Assembly: GCA_022496805.1 (NCBI GenBank)
Contig: CM040094.1
Location: 744,001-808,000, forward strand
Source: Pohlia nutans
Taxonomy: Eukaryota; Streptophyta; Bryopsida; Bryales; Mniaceae
Length of the DNA: 64,000 nt
Reading direction: 5' to 3'
The position numbers and the translations under genes were made by a program. The notes under the pieces were generated by a model. The model was not told the origin of the DNA, made no database searches, and worked only from the letters and a program-made list of their open reading frames with translations. Below are positions 1 to 11,848 of this stretch, in pieces. Each line of letters starts with the position of its first letter. Position 1 is the stretch's first letter.

Positions 1-188
1 ACACCAAATTAATATTGCACTCTTTGTGTTCCTTGTTATATAGGAAAAACTAACAATAGGCAATAGCAATTTCAACTTGTAACACACGCATACAAAGAAA
101 ATCCATATTATTGTGCATTCAATTAATTTGAAAAAGAAAAAGAAAAAGAAAATTCCCACCACAAAATGGTTGCGTGGGTCATTAGGAA

Positions 189-721
189 TTAACCCCTAAA
201 GGAGGTCGGTTGCCCATGTTCACAGAGTGCGCATGCAAGGAAGAACATTTGCATACATGTGACGTTTATAGTAACTGAACATGTCCCATTGAGGCAATTT
301 CTTTTGTCAACCTTGTAAAAACTACAAGACATACCGTACCAGGAAGGCAAGGTTGGCAAAAAATAATTCCCCAAAAAAATGCCGAAAAAATAAATAAATT
401 TATCAAGTATTTTGTCGAAATCAACAAAAATGAAGTCAACAAAAATTGTAGACAAAAAACAAAGGAAAACATGTAGTGGCTAGTAAACTTCAATGTTAGT
501 TATTAATAGCCGAATTTTTAATAATTATTTTTGAAAGTGCCGACCCCTACTTTTCAAACTTTAATTAATTATTCGACATGAAAGTGCCGACCCTGCCTTC
601 CTACTACGGTATTGCTCTAAAATTTTCAGAATATTTTCTTGTACAAATGATGGTAAAAAAAATTCCTATACAAATGTGGTAGTGAGAAGCAATAGAGCAC
701 ATTGAATGCATTAGGGGTTAA
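189..721. mobile_element. TTAA-flanked element A (MITE-like)
   Basis: TTAA at 189-192 is followed by CCCCTAAAGG, and the mirror end TTAGGGG is followed by TTAA at 718-721. The body is 525 bp with very short terminal inverted repeats (CCCCTAA). No coding capacity is seen. Size and ends match elements C, E and F in this window. The pairing of the two ends is inferred from that match. Confidence 0.4.
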
Positions 722-1145
722 CTCATTGGCGACAAGAATCATGACGTATCTGTTGCCTATTCCCAGGGTTGAATAGTCCAGGGTTTCCTATTCCGGTAAT
801 TCAAAATAATTCAAAATAATTTAAATAATGATTTTCTAATCAATAGTAATATAAATACAAATAATTATAATAAAAATAATACATGTAATAATTTTCTAAT
901 CACCATGTCATCACTGCAGGAGGCGACTAAAATGTGTGAGATTCCTCATGAAGCATGGCCAATGCTCCACGTGAGACACTATTTCATTACCCATGAACAG
1001 GTGGCACATTTAAGGCATTGCATCAAAAATAGACGGAATTGCATGGTCAGGGGCATATTCGTGTAAATTTAGCACTCAATGTTGTAAAATGTAAACTGTA
1101 TGTTTTTATAGATTCTCAAATTTCCAAGTAGGATTGGAGTTGACC

Positions 1146-1670
1146 TTAACCCCTAAACGCTTAAACTATCATTTTTTTTGCTGCCCAAATCTAACGGGCT
1201 GCCTGGAACAAAAGTAATTTTTTTTTAAAATACAGTATATTTTAATATACTACATCAAGTTTACTTTTCAACGCAATTTGAATTATGTCAATTCAAGTTA
1301 AACTCAACCTGGAAGAATTTCCCAAAGTGAATTACCTCAACATTGTCTTAGTATTATAAAATTTACTATTTGAGAAAAGTAACAATGTTCCCTTCATTAT
1401 TTCTTTTTCTTTTTTGAAGTTTACAATAGATAAACCAACTTTAACCAATAAATAAAACTTTTAAAGTGAAATTTTTATTTTATACAAATCTTCAAAGGTT
1501 AATGTTTTTGAATTCATAAAAAACATATCTAAAGTTTTTTTTGGAAGTTTGACCGTACGGATAATTAGTAGAAATGATGCCCTACGTTTTGTTCATTGAA
1601 CCAAACTTCATCAAGCATATGGGTGGCACATATTATAACACATCTATGTTTTTTCAAATACTCCTCAAGC
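1146..1670 (+). repeat. Dispersed repeat R1, copy 1
   Basis: This stretch aligns collinearly with 20,202-20,920. Shared landmarks include ACTACATCAAG, CAATTTGAATTATGTCAAT, CCTCAACATTGTCTTAGT, GTACGGATAATTAGTAGA and ACTTCATCAA, with many substitutions in between. It begins TTAACCCCTAAACG, so its left end resembles the TTAA-flanked elements. No right end was identified and there is no coding potential. Parts of it also match element E (19,671-20,197) in reverse orientation. Confidence 0.55.
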
Positions 1671-2383
1671 TTTTAGACGTTAAATGTGAAGAGGGCCCTA
1701 CGTGGGCAGCCCAAAGGAATATAAATAATAAAAAGAGCTGCCCTCAACAGTAGCCCCCTGAGTAACGTGAACAACGAATGAAAATTCCTCAAATCCTCTA
1801 TGAATAGTGAATGGAGTGAACAATCCCATTCCAAAAACAAAATTTTAAAATACAATGATCCCGACAATTTTAAATCTAAAACAAGGCCCCGCACCACCAT
1901 GGAATGTAGAACTTGTGACCTCCACAATGCTAGGGTAGACTTCCCACACGTCCTCCAAAGTCAAAATTCCCGACCATGGAAATAATTCATGAACAACGCT
2001 TGTCAAAAATCATAATTAGAGGAAGAAAACTCCATTTGAACTCCACTCATGGACCAACTATGTTTTTGGATAACTCTATTTCACTAAACTTGTTTCAAAG
2101 ACAATGATTTTAGTGCAATCACCAAAAAAAAAACTAAATATTTAACCTAATCTTATTTGAACTAATTAGACTACATTAGTAGGTTTTGGAATCATATCAT
2201 GCTTGGAAGGCAGGGTCAACAAACATAATTATAAATAGAGATGCCTAAACTTTAGGAAGCTGTGTTTTTAAATAATAATTTACAGTGGAAAAAGGATCTT
2301 GAAGAATATTCTCACACTTGTAGATAATATTTGCATCAATTTAGGAAAAAAAAAACTAAATATTTGGGTGGAATTGCCAACCC

Positions 2384-2768
2384 TGCCTTCCAAGTAGATA
2401 GATAGAAACTCCGGTCCCTTTTTAACAAGGGGCCGACGTGAATAAAGTGTCCGTTTGTAATGTCAATGACCCGGTGCCCACCAGACAAGGGAACAACACT
2501 ACTCTCCCCTTTCAGGAATGAACACTATAGTGACACACTATGCTAGTTCCTACCTAGCCACTAGTGCCTTGAAGATACCGGATATGGTATCCTGTCAAAA
2601 GGCTTTGAGGTACCCATACAACAAGGTCTAAGGACCCCCCACCATAATTGGGTGAAATATGGTGGTGAGCACCACGCCGGCATGGAGAGTAGAACCCACA
2701 ATCTCCTCATTGGGGGCCATGAGCCCTAATCACCAAGCCAAGTCATGTGGTGCCTTGCCTTCCACGTA
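2384..2768 (-). mobile_element. tRNA-derived SINE, copy 1 (intact, with TSDs)
   Basis: On the minus strand the element starts near 2,755 with an A-box-like TGGCTTGGTGA. A B-box-like GGGTTCTACTC follows about 40 nt later. This is the internal RNA polymerase III promoter layout of tRNA-derived SINEs. The 3' end is a CTATCTATC tail. The body (2,397-2,755) is 359 bp. It is flanked by near-identical 13-bp repeats, TGCCTTCCAAGTA (2,384-2,396) and TGCCTTCCACGTA (2,756-2,768), taken as target-site duplications. Copy 2 at 7,403-9,683 confirms the element boundaries. Confidence 0.72.
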
Positions 2769-2937
2769 CATTACATGAGCGTAAAAATTTCCAATTTGTA
2801 CCAAATTGTAGGCAATTGAGTAAATATAATTTCAATAGAGTTTTCCGCAAATTCAACCTAAGTTCCACAGGCAGATTGCAATTTTTTTGAGAAATCGAAA
2901 ATCCACCTGCACGTTTGGGGGGTGGATTTTTCTCCAT

Positions 2938-3040
2938 ATAGCAAGGGAGCAGGGGATCTGTGAATAGCAAGGGAGCAGGGGATCTGTGAATAGCAAGGGA
3001 GCAGGGGAGCTGTGAATAGCAAGGGAGCAACAAAGAGCTG
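2938..3040. repeat. 26-bp tandem repeat, about 3-4 units
   Basis: The unit atagcaagggagcaggg continued by gatctgtga (26 bp in all) is repeated three times almost perfectly, then decays in a fourth partial unit. It lies in non-coding DNA. A short minus-strand frame across it is a by-product of the repeat. Confidence 0.75.
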
Positions 3041-3851
3041 TAAGGGAGCAAAAAGGGACCCTGCCAGCAGGGTAAGTGAGGCAGCAATGAGCAGGGCTGG
3101 GCCTACCGCCTACTGCTGATTGGCTAAGAAGAAGATCAAGGCTATTTTCTCCAAGGGTGCAGGAAAACTAAGGTCGTGAAGTTTGAAGGCACCGTTTTTG
3201 ATCCCTTCAAACTTTAGACCTGTAGTTTTTTTCAAGCAACTGACATGTCTACTTTTATTGGGAACTGACCCTCTCTTTTTGAAAACTATAGTCCAGTCAC
3301 CCTACTTGGGACCACTTTGCAGATAACTCTAATAGTTGAAAAGAAACTCAAATGCATAATTTTTTTGAAAAGAATATCTACATACAGTAAATTCCTGACG
3401 AAAGGAAAAACTACATTGATAATAAACATCACCACGGAATTGAGAAAAACCAGTTTCAAAGATAAAAATGTTGCAAGAAGTACCCTACACCCTATGATAT
3501 ATCTTATTTTGAAAAATTAAAAATTAAAAAAAACAAGAAAATGAAAATAATACTTGATTTCTCCTTCTTTGCTTGTAAAATAAAAATTCTCATATCTTTC
3601 ACTTAAAAATTAGAAATAGAATGATTTGAAATTTTCTATAAACATATAAACTTATCCAATCAAAATATTTTGATGTATTTTAAAAGACTATATTTGTTGT
3701 CCAAATTGAATTTAGAAATACACAAATCATACAATTTTTTACTTGAAAGTTGAAATGGCATGAACTTAAGCATCCTCTAGATGTGTATTTACAAAAGCCC
3801 TAAAATGATCTCATGATGAAATATCAGAAATTGAAGCTCATACTGACTTAC

Positions 3852-5126
3852 TTAACCCCTAAAGGACCAAGTGTCTTAACTAGGACATTTAGAGAATCGG
3901 GTAGGTTTCGGTGAACACGTTTTTAATCAAACTTTGAAGGAAATTTAATAGTAGATTCTCCAATGTGCCACAAAAATGGGGATTTTTATTTTTTTGAATT
4001 CCAATACCGGATGTGAAAGTTACGAGGGGAAATGTGTTTTTTTCGGGAGAAAGGGCAACGGGGCAGTAGAGAAATAGTTGAATTTTAGGGGGCAACAAGA
4101 TGGGCGGTGTGTGGAAAATGGGGTGGCCTGTGGGGGGGAAAAGACCACCCCATTTTCCAAACTCATTCAAAAAATTTAAAAACATTATTATTTTTAAATT
4201 AAATATTATTTTTAAATGTTTAAATATTATTTTTAAAATTTTAAAATAAATTTTTATAAATAAAAAATATTATTTTAAATTGAAATTTATTATTTTAATG
4301 TTAAAAAATATTATTTTAATTTTAAAAGATATTATTTTAAACTGAAAGTTCATATTTATAATTATAATCTATTATTTAATTTTTTTAAAATTAAAATCAT
4401 TTAAAAAAAATTAAACAATTAAAATCATCCAATGAGGGACTTCCACGTAGCAGTACACCTTGAGAGTTAGTGGGGTCATGAACATTGGAATGGGTTGGCA
4501 CTTCAATTCCCTTCCTCCACCCTTTATTTCCTCCCTAACCCCCAAAATTCTTAAAAAATGTGCTACATGTCTTCTAAAACTTCAATTTTTTTTTTTTTTT
4601 TCAATTTTTTTTTCACCATTCTATAGAGGGTGGAATGTACTTGTGTTTCACCACTCGGATTTGTATTTTAAATAAAGAAAGTCGAAAATATTGTAGTTCC
4701 AAAAACATATAGTCTTTTTTGAACTTTTAGACCCCCAACAAGTGCAAGGTGTTTTTCAACATCCTAAACATCTCCAAATGCAACAAAAATTGGTGCACAA
4801 CTAAGTAACATCATATAGAATGTGAAAGTGAAGTGCGACAAGTTTTGGTAGTGAGGATTTTTTGATGTAGCCATGGTCAAACACATTTGAAATTTCCAAG
4901 CATGTATTTTTTTGGGGTGTTTTGTTTCATCAAATGCAATTATCTAGCAATCCGTGCGGTCAAAATCAATGAAATTTGTTGGGTATGTTTTTCAAATAGT
5001 TCAAAACAAGATCTTACGGTTAGAAGGTAAAAAATAACATTTTTTGTATTTTTTGCATGAGGGAGTAAAAAATGGCAGCATTGGAGTGTTTTTGGAGGAA
5101 AAACACTCCGGTCGTTTAGGGGCTAA
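3852..5126. mobile_element. Possible TTAA-flanked element B
   Basis: The left end TTAACCCCTAAAGGACC (3,852) and right end GGTCGTTTAGGGGCTAA (to 5,126) form a 13-bp terminal inverted repeat with one mismatch, CCCCTAAASGACC. The right target site reads CTAA rather than TTAA. The body of about 1.27 kb contains an A/T-only block (4,180-4,400) and no recognisable gene. The two ends could be unrelated copies of the common terminus. Confidence 0.25.
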
Positions 5127-5675
5127 AATAAGCTCCAATTCAAATATAAGTTTTAGAAAATTTAGGGGATAAATGCATCTCAATAGATAGACACATAGAA
5201 TCTCTAAACCCGTTTTGAAGCCGCTGTGAATAAAACGTCTTAATGATGGTGACCAAGTGTCCACCAAACAAAGGGCCACTGTTACAAAGCATCTCATTAA
5301 ATTTAACTGTTAGTAAAATGATAAAGAACCCCGGCAAAGAACAAAAATGTGGAGATTTACATTTAGAAAACATCATCTAGAACTTAAAAGACAATGGAAA
5401 AGAATTGGAGTTATCCTTAAAGTCCATCAAATTTTGAAGAAGATACCATGAATTTTTCTTTACCTAAACGTCTGAAAGTGCCTTTGCAGCCAGTAGCATA
5501 CAGTGTATTTTTCTAGTATTTGGAATGGATCCAGACCTTATATAGGTTTGAGTTCAACACAAAAGCTAAAATTTACATCAATGCGGTTCTAGTGAGTTAT
5601 TGAGATCCCAATTTAGAGCTTCTTGTTGATAGCAAATGCCATTTATACGGCCACGTATCTACTATCCCCATGGGA

Positions 5676-5689
5676 CGTTTAGGGGTTAT
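5676..5689. repeat. Solo right-end motif CGTTTAGGGGTTAT
   Basis: An isolated copy of the terminal motif of the TTAA-flanked elements, with TTAT in place of TTAA. No partner end was found nearby. Confidence 0.4.
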
Positions 5690-5694
5690 ACTCT

Positions 5695-5945
5695 TGTTCC
5701 TTCACTCCAAATAGTTAGAAGGTGTGGAAGATCTTGGTGGTTTATCATTATTAGGTGTGAAAGAGGCGTGTAAGAGCTTGGTGGTCTTCAAAAGTTTTCA
5801 AAAGTTTTAAGCTCTTTCCTTGGTGCTAAAAAACTTTTGAAAACTTTCGAAGACTACCAAACTCTTACACACCTCTTCCAGACCTAATAATGATAGACTA
5901 CCAAAATCTTCCACACCTTTTAACTATTTAGAGTGAACAAATAGG
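5695..5945. mobile_element. Long hairpin (foldback MITE), arms about 105 bp
   Basis: The two halves are imperfect reverse complements. GTTCCTTCACTCCAAATAG, GGTGTGGAAGATCTTGGT, ATCATTATTAGG and CTTCAAAAGTTTTC on the left each reappear inverted on the right around a loop of roughly 35 nt near 5,820. There is no coding potential. The shape fits a foldback MITE. A transcript would form a stem of about 100 bp resembling a young MIRNA or siRNA precursor. Confidence 0.65.
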
Positions 5946-6849
5946 AACATAGTAAAGCAAAATTCTTTGTAGATTCATCAAACTCAAGGTGACTTTAAGG
6001 ATAACTCTATTGAAATCCATATATTTTGCTTAAGGGTGATTGCAAGCTACGGTCTACCAAGTGGGGAGTGCAGCTTGTGCAGCTAAAGGCCGTGCAGCTC
6101 GTGCACTAGCGTAGTAATGCTCACCTCTCAACTTTCAATTAAATCAAAAATTTCACCATCCCAAATAGGGTTTATGCTAATACTTTCACTTTAGCAATTG
6201 TTAAGTTAATTTCAAGACTTTTGGCATTACTCAATAGCCTTTTCTGTTTTTACCGAGCAGGGGTAATTAGAGCCTTTTTTACATAACATCCTTAGCCAGG
6301 TTTTATGAAAAATGCATTTCATATCCCACCTCTGAAATTGAACCATTATTTCATTTCCAAAAAAAAAAATCCAAAAAAAAGTTTTAACTGCACGAAAAAC
6401 TTAAAAAACAAAAACATTACCAAACAATTAATTAAAAAATAAGTAAGCGTAATACCCAAAAAAATAAAATATGGAGCTTTGTACACACTTGTGGTATGTT
6501 GCTACAAATTTTTGAAGTTCAAATTTGACTCCCTTCTAACATTTCCCATAAAATAGGTGCACTTTTGACAAGCGACACGCTACCAAATCTAAGTAGAAAT
6601 GCTTAATTTGGATAGAAAGATTAAAATTTTGCAAACTTTATTGTGGTAGACATCTTAACTTTAGAATTCTAGAAACAATGCAATTTGTTTCGTCACAAAA
6701 TTCCATTCCAATATTTATTGATGATTTTCCAAAGATTGGGTAAGTGCACCAATTTGTAGACTGCGACAAAAAGTTTGGGTGATTGTAGCTTGCAACCACC
6801 CTTAAGTGCAAGGATTTTATGTTTTTCCTAAACAAACTAAAGCTTTAAC

Positions 6850-7310
6850 GTATATATCTACCATAGATTTCAAAGATATGTCATAAAATGTTTGATGAAT
6901 TACCAAAATGGAATTGATATACAAAGAAAAGTTGTAAATCTCAATGTGTAAATCAAATTTGCACAGTTGAATTTATTAAAAAAATTAATAATTGTTTTTA
7001 ATTAATTTTACAAGTTTTTTTTTTGAAATTCAACATAAAATCCAATTTTTAACAAATTTTTATTAAATTTTCCTAACTCATTTGAAATAATATACATTAT
7101 GAAACGGTATAATTTTTGTTAGTTGATTCTACTTAACTTGAAAATTCATTATTAAGGTCTTATGTTTCGAACTACGAATGAAATTTGGCATAAACCAATT
7201 TGGTTATTTTTAAAAAATCACAATATTTTATTTTGAAGATCCATATTGTACAAATGGTAGTCAACTAGCACAAGAAACAAGGAAAATTTGGATGGATAAA
7301 AATTTATACG
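6850..7310 (+). repeat. Dispersed repeat related to element G
   Basis: This aligns with about 59,495-60,245. Shared segments include TAAAAATCCAA-like sequence, AAGGTCT, ATGAAA-TTGGCATAAACCA, AGTAGTCAACTA and CACAAGAAA. The copy at 59 kb is bounded by TTAA plus CCCTTT ends (element G). Here the ends are not clear, so this is an older or truncated copy. Confidence 0.55.
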
Positions 7311-7539
7311 GAATGCAGTCTAGGGAAGGCTTATAATTTGTTCATTGCCCATTATATGAATGCATGCGCTTCAAAGGGTTATGATGCAAAAATAGATACA
7401 TATAAAACATAGATAGAAACTTTGGTCCTTTTTCAGGGCCGGCGTGAATGAAGTGTCCGTTCGTAATGCCAATGATCCGATGCCCACTGGACAAGGGGAA
7501 ATTGGAACAATACTACTCTCTCCTTTCGAGGATGGACAC

Positions 7540-8843
7540 TATAAACACACAATTCGCTATTTACGCACTTGGCCATATAATCATGCACTTGGTTCTCGGG
7601 CGCATAATTTTTTTGGTCTAACTTTTTAACTTTCTAACTTTTTTTTTAAAAACGACCATTATTGTCTTTCTTCAATCCCTTACATTGTAAACAATAATTA
7701 TTTTAATTATTTTTTATTTTTATCTTTATCTTTTCTTTTATCTTTTCTTTCATCTTTTCTTTTTCAACTTGATTTCTTTCTTGTCTTCTTTCTTGTCTCC
7801 CTCTTGTCTTTCTTCTTGTCTTCCTTTTTGTCTTCCTTGTCTTTTTTTTCTTCTACATTTTCTTCAGTTGTGGCCGCTGAACCCGAAACAATGAGAGCAA
7901 ACCGAAAAAAAAAAAAAAAAAACTTTTTTTTTTTTTTTTTCGGGTCGGGGATGAGGTGCTACTGAACCCTAAATGGCAGCCACCAAAAAAAAAAAAAAAA
8001 AAAAAAAAAAACAGTTTTTTTTTCTTCTTTTGGTTGGCCGTGGGGTGCTGCTAAACCCTAAATGGCGACCGCCCCCCACAAATTTTAAAAATAAAATAAA
8101 ACAAAATAAAATAAAAAAATTGACTTTTTTTACTTTTTTTCAAAATTTACTATTTTTAGCCTCTGGGTGCGCGGCCGCGCACCCAAAGACCCTTCAATCT
8201 CCCTTTACATCTTCATCTCCCTCTACATCTCCTTAACCATCTTCATCTCCCTCTACATCTCCTTATCCATCTTCATCTCTCTTTCCATCTTCATCTCTCT
8301 TTCCATCTTCATCTCCCTCTTCATCTCCCTCTACATCTCCCTATCCATCTTCATCTCTCTTTCCATCTTCATCTCTCTTTCCATCTTCATCTCTCTTTCC
8401 ATCTTCATCTCTCTTTCCATCTTCATCTCTCTTTCCATCTTCATCTCTCTTTCCATCTTCATCTCTCTTTCCATCTTCATCTCTCTTTCCATCTTCATCT
8501 CTCTTTCCATCTTCATCTCTCTTTCCATCTTCATCTCTCTTTCCATCTTCATCTCTCTTTCCATCTTCATCTCTCTTTCCATCTTCATCTCTCTTTCCAT
8601 CTTCATCTCTCTTTCCATCTTCATCTCCTCTCCATCTCTCACCCCTCTCCTCATATATATAGGGGAGAGGAGAGGGTCTCTCTCATCATTCTCCCACTCC
8701 CTCTCCCATCCCACTCCCTCTCCCATCCCTCTCCTCTCCTCTATATATGTGACGAGAGGAGAAGAAGATGAGGGGGAGATGGGAGGGTCTTTGGGTGCGC
8801 GGCCGCGCACCCAAAGGCTAAAAATAATAAATTTTGAAAAAAG

Positions 8844-8877
<34 letters not shown>

Positions 8878-8917
8878 GCGGCCGCCATTTAGGGTTTAGC
8901 AGCACCCCACGGCCAAC

Positions 8918-8984
<67 letters not shown>

Positions 8985-9449
8985 TTATTTATTTTTGGCG
9001 ACTGCCATTTAGGGTTCAGCAGCACCTTATAGCCAACCCGAAAAAAAAAAAAAAAAAAAACTTTTTTTTTTTTTTTTTTTTTTTGGGTTTGCTTTCATTG
9101 TTTCGGGTTCAGCGGCCACAACTGACGAAAAAGTAGAAGAAGAAAAAGACAAGGAAGACAAAAAAAGGGAGACAAGAAGAAAGACAAAAGAAAGACAAGA
9201 GGGAGACAAGAAAGAAGACAAGAAAGAAATCAAGTTGAAAAAGAAAAGATGAAAGAAAAGATAAAAGAAAAGATAAAGATAAGAATAAAAAATAATTAAA
9301 ATAATTATTTATTTACAATTTAAGTGATTGTAAAAAGACAACATTGATGTTTTTTAGAGAACTTTTTCACCGGTTTTTTAAAAAGTCAAATATGTTTATG
9401 AAATGAGCGCACTTGACCAAGTGCATAAATAGCGAATTGCGTGTTTATA
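7540..9449. mobile_element. 1.9-kb foldback element with central 18-bp array
   Basis: Copy 1 of the SINE shows the empty site CAC-TATA-GTG. Here TATA occurs at both 7,540-7,543 and 9,446-9,449, with the body (7,544-9,445) between. The terminal repeat AACACRCAATTCGCTATTTA begins inverted arms of about 640 bp each. They carry pyrimidine-rich then purine-rich tracts, long A and T runs and an (AT)n run (about 8,921-8,990). Each arm holds a duplicated CCCTAAATGGC module. Near the centre each arm has the 20-nt palindrome gggtgcgcggccgcgcaccc (8,165-8,184 and 8,793-8,812). No transposase is present. TSD may be TATA or the dinucleotide TA. Confidence 0.7.
8269..8630. repeat. 18-bp tandem array (ttccatcttcatctctct)
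   Basis: From about 8,349 to 8,627 the 18-bp unit repeats perfectly about 15 times, with degenerate units before it. Because 18 is divisible by three and the unit has no stop codons, long frames remain open on both strands (repeated ISLSIF on plus, MKMERE on minus). These are repeat artefacts, not genes. Confidence 0.85.
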
Positions 9450-10149
9450 GTGACACACTAAGCTACTACCTAGCTAGCCACTAATGCTTTGAAGATACCG
9501 GAGATGGTATCCCCCCAAAGGGCTTTGAGGTACCCATACAACAAGGTCCAAGGACCCCCCACCATAGTTGGGTGGACTATGGTGGTGAGCACCACGCCGG
9601 CATGGGGAGTAGAACCCACAACCTCCTCATCGGGGGCCATGAGCCTCAACCACCAAGCCAAGGCCCGTGATGCCTAAAACATACACATAGTACATGTGTC
9701 AACCATTCAAAAGATTAAATTTTAACTCCTAATGGCCCATCACATTTACTAGTGAAAAAACATCATTTCTTTTGAAGTGCCATAGGCATGGTGGCTCATC
9801 AGGAATTTAGGACCTTACGAAATTTTTTAAACGATTTCTGTGCGTCATCCAATATTTCATAAATTCCTACATTTCATGTACAATTTATGCTTGGATTTTG
9901 TGCTAATTCCGCACGGATTTTGCAGTTTGTTAAATAACAAAAATAGTGAATGTCGATTTAGTGTAGATTCATTGTATAACCAACGCAAAATCCTTGTGAA
10001 GTATGTGCAAAAAAATGCACGCATCCATGAAATATTGGATATCGCACAAGAATCGTAAAAATTCAGTGAGGTCCTAAATTCTTGATGCCCTAAAAAATAT
10101 TGTTGCCTCTTTGTACCTCTACTCACAAAGTTGCATATATAATGATACG

Positions 10150-10800
10150 AAATCGACTTTTTAAAAAACACTCAGTTGATAGCTCATGGAGAAAACATTT
10201 TGATCAATCATACCAAGTTTTACTTTCCAAAATCACAATTTTGACCTTTGGTGAATTTTTAAGAATTTGTAGGGTTCAAACTTATAAATTCATTTTAAAT
10301 TCATCATTGACAGATTTTTAGTCTATGATTGGATATATGATAGAAAATTTAAAAGTAAACATATTTCTAGGTAGAAAGAAGTTCCAAAAAATTATATATT
10401 TCCATATCAATCCAATGAAATAAAAATTGTCGCTTATTACTCATGGGTACTCAAAGCTCTACATCTATTGCATGTAAAGTGATATTAAATTGTTTTTTTC
10501 TAAAATATTCAATCAAGACTTCCTTTTGATCATTCATACAAGTTTGAACTTCCCAAAACTAGCATGTTGATTTTTGCTGATCTCTTAAAGAGTCTTTTGG
10601 TGTTCGATCTTAGAAAACCAAATCAAAAATCATCATTGATAGATTTTGAATGACTGATCGGATGCATGTATCAAAAACTTAGAAATAAATTTTTTTATGG
10701 TAAAAACGTGTAAAGAAAAATCTAGACTTATATATAAAGCTAAACGGCTATTTCCTACTACACATGACTACTCAAAATTCTACAGCTATTTGACTGATAA
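10150..10800 (+). repeat. Diverged tandem duplication, period about 350 bp
   Basis: About 10,185-10,465 and 10,515-10,790 share an ordered series of segments: TTTTGATCA-TCATAC-AAGTTT, TCATCATTGA-AGATTTT, GAAATAAA or AAATAAA, CTACTACTCA-like and CTCAAA-CTCTACA. Spacing is consistent but there are many substitutions. This is an old direct duplication without coding content. Confidence 0.5.
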
Positions 10801-11244
10801 GGCTTTTTACTTGCATTGAAATGATTTGATGACTAAAAAATTCTATCAATCTACCAACGCACATGTCCACACTTCTCGCCACACTTTGCATTAATCTATG
10901 CTTCCAATCTAAAAGGCATAGATCGGCACAACTTGAGAAATTTTTTGAGCTTTATTAGTAGAAACAACTATATTTAAAATTCAAAACATTCCAAATAAAT
11001 CAAATATTTTAAAAGAAAATACAAGTCACAGTAATAATACACATGGAATAAAAATCATTAGAATATATTTTTTTTTGGGAAAAATATAGCAAATGAAAGT
11101 GATGTAGAATATAGCTTAGATCTTGACCCACAAGGTTTGAAAATGCAACAAAATGCACAATATTTATAATTTTCTAAATTTGAAAAGTAGATTATAAATT
11201 AGAGTTGATAAGCTTCATTTATGAAAATTCCTATGAAGAGATTT

Positions 11245-11640
11245 CAACCCCTAAATGCCCACATCCCTTTCCAAATTGGACACTTTTGCAAAGACGCACT
11301 ATAAAATGCAACGAAGAGGGATATTTTGAACTTGATGTGTAAATAAAAGTTGTACATAATGAATTTTAGATTCTATCCATATGGTTAGATCTATGATTTC
11401 TATCACTAAAATTTGCACAAAATTTGAAACCCAAAATTCAAAATTTGACTGTAATTCAATGACAAATAAGATCTTGACAATATATGGATGAAATTTGTTA
11501 TGCTGGGTTGAAATGTAATACTTTAAATGTTGTGATTTTTGGAGATTTTTTGGTTGCTTGATTCTATGAGTTGACTTCTTTCGAGACTTCTTTAAGAGCA
11601 CTTTTGTTAATACTCATATGTATTTCAGTATAACGCACTT
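11245..11640 (+). repeat. Dispersed repeat R2, copy 1
   Basis: It starts TCAACCCCTAAATGCC and aligns with 11,849 onward (copy 2) and with 40,715-40,900. Shared features are GGGATATTTT, ATAAAAGTTGT, CATTATGAATTTTAGATTCTAT and ATATGGTTAGAT. The common start suggests a family whose left terminus is the CCCCTAAACG motif after TTAA. Confidence 0.55.
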
Positions 11641-11848
11641 TCTAAACTACAATTGAGTAACAAAATTTTGGAATACATTGCGCTTGTAGAGAATTAGAAA
11701 CTTTAATGAGATGACAAACTAACTCTACTAAGATGATGGATGATGGTAACATAACAAAGACAAAGGTTCTCTTTTAGTTGGAACACATTTTTTCCCCCTT
11801 TCTTGTGACTAGTATTTTTTAAAAACTTTGATTGTATCAAATCTATGC

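Larger units (their letters stand above)
7403..9683 (-). mobile_element. SINE copy 2, split by a 1.9-kb foldback insertion
   Basis: This is the same tRNA-derived SINE as at 2,384-2,768. The 3' part (7,412-7,543) and 5' part (9,450-9,674) add up to 357 bp, against 359 bp in copy 1. The A-box TGGCTTGGTGG and B-box GGGTTCTACTCCC lie in the right piece on the minus strand. TAAAACATA at 7,403-7,411 and 9,675-9,683 is the target-site duplication. A foldback element interrupts it at the TATA of a CACTATAGTG motif that is still whole in copy 1. Confidence 0.72.

Noticed and set aside
8167..8892. Long open frames on both strands (241 and 185 codons) with ISLSIF or MKMERE repeats
   Set aside because: They are produced by an 18-bp repeat without stop codons inside a foldback element. 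Neither has a start context, introns or domain, and both strands are equally open.
7536..9454. CACTA-type (En/Spm) transposon, because ends read CACTATAAAC ... GTTTATAGTG
   Set aside because: The CAC and GTG belong to the host SINE, as the intact copy at about 2,520 (CACTATAGTG) shows. The inserted element starts after TATA.
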